Notes under the pieces: model-generated
What the model was told of the DNA's origin: nothing
Seen by the model: the letters and a program-made list of their open reading frames with translations, nothing else
The model's database searches: none
Shown here: in pieces, positions 39,292 to 42,579 of the stretch
How the letters are laid out: each line of letters starts with the position of its first letter
How positions within the stretch are numbered: the stretch's first letter is position 1
Made by a program: the position numbers and the translations under genes
NCBI GenBank assembly: GCA_018828585.1
Contig: JAHJVW010000004.1
Coordinates: 1 to 42,579, forward strand
Length of the DNA: 42,579 nucleotides
DNA from: Bacteroidota bacterium
Lineage (GTDB): Bacteria; Bacteroidota; Bacteroidia; Sphingobacteriales; Sphingobacteriaceae
Direction of reading: 5' to 3'

Positions 39292-40878
39292 CTAAATATC
39301 TATTCCAAACACAACTTCTGCAAGTCCTATTTCATCAGGAGATGCTGGTAAAATATAACTGACGTCCATTTCATCAAATTTTTTTCCTGTAGACTTTCCT
39401 ATTGCCACTACCTTTTGCCCAGGATCTAATAAATTATCTTGAAAATATGCCTCAACATTAGAAGGACTTGTAAAGACCAATACATCAGCGAAGCTTTGTT
39501 GAATATTGTCCTCTAAAATAGTTTCATAAATGACCAAATCCATAATCTCAGTATCAGGAGATAATCCTTGTTGAATAGTCCTTAAAGATTCTTTTGCCGA
39601 AGGAAACAAAATCGATTTTCCGTTTGCAATAGTCGCGAATTCTTCTGCAACTTCAGCTGTATCACTGCTATCTCCAATAAAGGAAACTACTTTACCTAAC
39701 TGCTTTAAAGCTTCCTCTGAACCTCTTCCAACTACACCAAATTTCAATTCCTTAGGTAATATAGGGTCCAAAGCAAAGAAATACTCTATGCCATTTTTAC
39801 TACTAAAGAAAATCCAATCAACATGCTTGAAAATATACGAGTCAATTTTATGAATAGTAGGAACCGTTCTAATTAACGACCTCGCTTCTACCTCAACATC
39901 ATTCTTTTTAAGCGACTTGTGGAAATAACTATACTCACTCAGTTCTCTAGAAATAAATACTTTTTTAGGTAGATTTCTATTTCCTACATCAAATTTAGCT
40001 ACAATCCTTTCAGCCAAACCTTCTGTAGTTTCAGAAGTAATATATAATCGATCTGGAAAATCTTCCTGATCTAAAGCTTTAGTTGTCCAAACATGGAACA
40101 AACCATCTTCTTTTTTACAATAGCAGCCTAAAGGCATGTGACATCCTCCATCAAAAAGATTCAAAACTTTACGCTCTACACCAATTTCTTCTGCAATTTC
40201 CTTATTATGGATATGTTGAAGGATTTGATTTAATTCATCGTCATTTTCCCTGATTTGTACTGCTAAAACTCCTTGAGCAGGTGCTGGAACCAACTCAGCA
40301 GTGGGTTCAATTTCTTCTATATAAAATTCTGATAGATCTAACTTCAACCTATTAATTCCAGCTTTTGCCATGATAATAGCATCGTAATTTTCATCTCTTA
40401 ACTTTTGGATACGTGTATTTACATTCCCTCTCAAGTTTTCAAACTCTAAATCAGGCCTTACAGCAAAAAGTTGAGATTGCCTTCTGTTAGAAGAAGTTCC
40501 AACTGTAGCATTATGTTTTACAGATAGTTTTTTTGATGAATCAACACAATCTTTTAAAATCAAGATAACTTCTGAAGGGTCTTCCCGCTCTGAAACTGCT
40601 GCAATTATTAATCCAGGAGGATTTTTTGTAGGTAAATCTTTATGCGAATGAACAGCCAAATCTATGGAGCCCTCCAACAAATGTTCTTCTAACTCTTTAG
40701 TAAAGAAGCCTTTCCCTTCTAATTTATCTAAACGTAAATTTAGGATATGATCTCCCTGAGTTTTGATGATTTTTAGCTCAGCATTAATATTTATCTCAGC
40801 TAATTTATCTTTCACGTAATTAGCTTGCCATAAAGCTAAATCACTTCCTCTAGTACCAATAGTAATTGTTCTTTCCAA
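39292..40878 (-). CDS. Fused hydroxymethylbilane synthase/uroporphyrinogen-III synthase
   Basis: Two consecutive heme enzymes are joined in one 528-residue chain. Residues 1 to about 300 are HemC: TIGTRGSDLALWQA, LDKLEGKGFFTKELE, AVHSHKDLPT, NLRGNVNTRIQKL, and the dipyrromethane-cofactor cysteine Cys246 in DGGCHMPLG. Residues about 306-528 are HemD, which is weakly conserved as usual but retains FFSSKNGIEYFF, the GRGSEEAL segment and DVLVFTSPSNVEAYF. The product, uroporphyrinogen III, feeds both heme (HemE) and siroheme (CobA). The start is TTG at 40878; an in-frame stop lies just upstream and no nearby ATG fits. Symbols hemC and hemD both apply. Confidence 0.94.
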   Translation of the reverse strand: MERTITIGTRGSDLALWQANYVKDKLAEININAELKIIKTQGDHILNLRLDKLEGKGFFTKELEEHLLEGSIDLAVHSHKDLPTKNPPGLIIAAVSEREDPSEVILILKDCVDSSKKLSVKHNATVGTSSNRRQSQLFAVRPDLEFENLRGNVNTRIQKLRDENYDAIIMAKAGINRLKLDLSEFYIEEIEPTAELVPAPAQGVLAVQIRENDDELNQILQHIHNKEIAEEIGVERKVLNLFDGGCHMPLGCYCKKEDGLFHVWTTKALDQEDFPDRLYITSETTEGLAERIVAKFDVGNRNLPKKVFISRELSEYSYFHKSLKKNDVEVEARSLIRTVPTIHKIDSYIFKHVDWIFFSSKNGIEYFFALDPILPKELKFGVVGRGSEEALKQLGKVVSFIGDSSDTAEVAEEFATIANGKSILFPSAKESLRTIQQGLSPDTEIMDLVIYETILEDNIQQSFADVLVFTSPSNVEAYFQDNLLDPGQKVVAIGKSTGKKFDEMDVSYILPASPDEIGLAEVVFGIDI

Positions 40879-40978
40879 TATGCTAAGAGTTTATTCTCAA
40901 GCAAAAATAGGATTAAATGAAGGTTTTAAGGAATTGAAATTTTATTATTTCTAATTGATGACAAAGGGAAATGATAGG

Positions 40979-42208
40979 TTAGTCGTTATTGACTAAAATA
41001 TCTTTAGCCATGACCATGGGAACGCTAATATATTTTTTCTCCATATAATTCATCACTTTTTCCAATACAGCTCTGGAGTTTTCGTCTAGGGCATTTACTT
41101 CATCTGCAAAAACAGCATTTAATGCTAAATCCTTTATTTCTTTAATCTTTTGTGGGACTTCCTTCATCGCTAATTCAACTCTTCTTTGTTTAAGAATTGG
41201 CCTAAACTCTTTAATGTTCTTCTCTATAATAGATTCGCCGTTAATTAGCTCTTGATATCTTTCCTGTAAGTTTTTATTAGCAATATCTTGTAAAGATTTT
41301 ATCTCAATGTACTGCACTTTATTATTTTCAATTACTTCAGGTGCTGTATCGTAAGGAACTGCTAAATCAACAATCAATTTATTGGATTCTTCTCCTTTTA
41401 ATAGCTTCTGATAAATCTCGTTAGTTAAAATAGGCTCAGTGGCACTTGTACAAGTAATAATTACATCAAACCCTTTATTGAAACTTTTCAATTCATCTAA
41501 AGATAAAGCCTCACCTCCTAACTCTTTAGCCAAAGTTTGAGCTTTACTCAAAGTCCTATTAAAAACAAAGAAATTTGTAAAAGTATGCTTCTTCAAATAC
41601 TTAGCAATATTTTGATTAGTCTCGCCAGCACCTATAATCAATATTCTTGAATGCGAACACATCTTTAAAGCCTTAATCTTACGGTAAGCCAAAGAAACAA
41701 CTGAAATCGGATTCTTAGAAATATTAGTATAGGTATAAACCTCTTTTGCTGTCTTTACAACACGATTCATTACCATTCTAAGATAATCACCAGTGAACTT
41801 TTTCTCCCTACAATATTCGTATGCCTTTCTTACCTGAGCTAAAATTTCTTTTTCACCAACAACAAGACTCTCTAAAGAACTAGAAACTCTCATTAAATGA
41901 TTCAAAGCCTCTTCTTGTTCAAAAATTAAACTGTGTTCAACCACGTTTTCAATTCTCTGGCTCTCCAAAAACTCTCCATGTAAAACACTTAAGAAAGCCC
42001 TAACAAAACCTTTATCGATGGATTGTGAAGCTGTAAAAATAAATTCAACACGATTACAGGTAGCTAAATAAAAAATTTCAGGGATATCAAATTGACTCTT
42101 AACCAATTCAAGTCGACTATCAATTGCTTCGTTGCACAAAACCAAACAACCCAATTCTTTCAAATCAATTTGTTTATGAGTAAAAGCTATAACCTTAAGA
42201 TATTTCAA
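40979..42208 (-). CDS. hemA: Glutamyl-tRNA reductase
   Basis: HemA reduces glutamyl-tRNA to glutamate-1-semialdehyde, the first and normally rate-limiting step of the C5 heme pathway. The 409-residue protein has the catalytic cysteine Cys51 in YLATCNRVEF, EKEILAQVRKAYEYC, the NADPH-binding ILIIGAGETNQNIAKYL and FVFNRTLSKAQTLA, and a C-terminal dimerisation helix. The start is a TTG at 42208 placed directly after an in-frame stop. MKYLKVIAFTHKQIDL is the expected N terminus, so the TTG is probably real. It is the first gene of the heme operon, with a promoter match about 20 bp upstream. Confidence 0.96.
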   Translation of the reverse strand: MKYLKVIAFTHKQIDLKELGCLVLCNEAIDSRLELVKSQFDIPEIFYLATCNRVEFIFTASQSIDKGFVRAFLSVLHGEFLESQRIENVVEHSLIFEQEEALNHLMRVSSSLESLVVGEKEILAQVRKAYEYCREKKFTGDYLRMVMNRVVKTAKEVYTYTNISKNPISVVSLAYRKIKALKMCSHSRILIIGAGETNQNIAKYLKKHTFTNFFVFNRTLSKAQTLAKELGGEALSLDELKSFNKGFDVIITCTSATEPILTNEIYQKLLKGEESNKLIVDLAVPYDTAPEVIENNKVQYIEIKSLQDIANKNLQERYQELINGESIIEKNIKEFRPILKQRRVELAMKEVPQKIKEIKDLALNAVFADEVNALDENSRAVLEKVMNYMEKKYISVPMVMAKDILVNND

Positions 42209-42229
42209 TTAATTTATTTTAGAACATCA

Positions 42230-42263
42230 CAAAAGTAAAATAGCAAGGCTTAGTATGTGTCAA
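42230..42263 (-). promoter_or_regulatory. Putative hemA promoter
   Basis: The minus strand carries TTGACA at 42263-42258 and TACTTTTG (42237-42230), a full TAnnTTTG match. The spacing between TTG and TA is 23 bp, slightly longer than typical. It would give a very short 5' leader before the TTG start of hemA. The rest of 42264-42502 shows no convincing feature. Confidence 0.45.
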
Positions 42264-42502
42264 TCATTTGTCAATTGAAACTATTTAGAAGGAATATAAA
42301 TAGCACAATATTTAGGTGAAAATTATTAAGAAAACAGTTTTAATGTATCTATCAAGTGTCATTCCATTATTGCGTTCATAATTTACCCTCGTCTCCACCG
42401 CAAGAAGGTTTAGGTGGCAATATCAGTGTTTCATAACAAGCAATCCAAAGGCAGCAAATAGATAGTATCCCAAAAGTCACTTTCAGTAGATTTAGGAGTA
42501 AA

Positions 42503-42535
42503 CAAAAAACCCCTCATCTTATGGATGAAGGGTTT
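42503..42535 (-). terminator. Terminator of a gene entering from the right edge
   Basis: The stem 42507-42518 with 42524-42535 is complete on the minus strand (one G-U pair; C/A mismatch on plus). A U tract follows on the minus strand. It lies 5 bp past the stop of the partial frame at the window edge. Confidence 0.7.
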
Positions 42536-42540
42536 AAGCT

Positions 42541-42579
42541 TTACAGTCGTCTTGCAGACTTATAAAAGTTGGCACCGAC
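42541..42579 (-). CDS. C-terminal end of an unidentified gene (partial)
   Basis: An open frame enters from the right edge, encodes VGANFYKSARRL and stops at 42541-42543. The terminator directly after it supports a real gene end. Twelve residues are too few to name a family. Confidence 0.4.
   Translation of the reverse strand, partial: VGANFYKSARRL

Noticed and set aside
42376-42480. GTG-started 34-codon hydrophobic ORF upstream of hemA
   Set aside because: It has a cysteine-rich hydrophobic stretch, but a GTG start, no promoter and no terminator of its own; support is too weak to list as a gene.
1-42579. CRISPR array, tRNA, rRNA, prophage or IS element
   Set aside because: No regularly spaced repeats, cloverleaf-like sequences, rRNA motifs, transposase or phage genes were seen in reading both strands.

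Overview
The window looks like chromosomal core sequence of a Bacteroidota bacterium, most likely a Sphingobacteriaceae member such as Pedobacter. The DNA is AT-rich. Start codons rarely have a Shine-Dalgarno sequence, and several upstream regions carry the TAnnTTTG type of -7 box. Typical phylum markers are present: an OMP_b-brl_3-type TonB-dependent receptor, DUF3098 beside ftsX, and the ftsX-DUF3098-uppP-truB-ribF series. No prophage, IS element, CRISPR array, tRNA or rRNA was recognised. Family assignments rest on motif recognition by eye; no database search was run.

Layout. 1-7.2 kb: recA, nth, a cytosolic BtuF-like binding protein, a peptide-type substrate-binding lipoprotein and a TonB-dependent receptor. 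7.4-10.7 kb: leuS, greatly enlarged by inserted DNA. 10.7-12.0 kb: small genes (a 22-residue hydrophobic ORF, a lipoprotein, a VF530-like protein). 12.1-15.9 kb: ftsX, DUF3098, uppP, truB, ribF. 15.9-17.2 kb: yceI with an operator-like palindrome, and a LysE-type exporter. 17.3-24.8 kb: assimilatory sulfate reduction on the minus strand, in transcription order leader, sulfite reductase, cobA, a precorrin-2 dehydrogenase/TauE fusion, cysH, cysD, cysN. 25-27.8 kb: a membrane protein, an Rrf2 regulator, an OsmC protein and metZ. 27.9-33 kb: uvrA, an ECF sigma factor with a small partner, and a GH5 lipoprotein. 33.1-42.2 kb: heme synthesis, in transcription order hemA, hemCD, hemB, hemL, histidine kinase, response regulator, TPR protein, hemE, hemJ.

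How the genes fit together. ATP sulfurylase (CysDN) makes APS. A cysteine-rich CysH probably reduces APS directly, since no cysC is seen here. Sulfite reductase makes sulfide, which MetZ can place on O-succinylhomoserine. Sulfite reductase needs siroheme, and CobA plus the fused dehydrogenase domain make it from uroporphyrinogen III, the product of HemCD in the heme cluster.

Most notable observations: (1) leuS carries an in-frame DUF559 (PD-(D/E)XK-like) nuclease module inside its editing domain, bounded by inverted copies of a palindromic repeat; a further copy sits in frame elsewhere in leuS, and ribF has an in-frame insertion around a different palindrome. (2) The sulfur operon leader encodes a 14-residue peptide ending in Cys-stop, overlapping a hairpin and followed by an intrinsic terminator 13 nt before the sulfite reductase start, which looks like a cysteine-linked attenuator. 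(3) A siroheme-synthesis domain is fused to a TauE/SafE transporter. (4) A two-component system is embedded in the heme operon.
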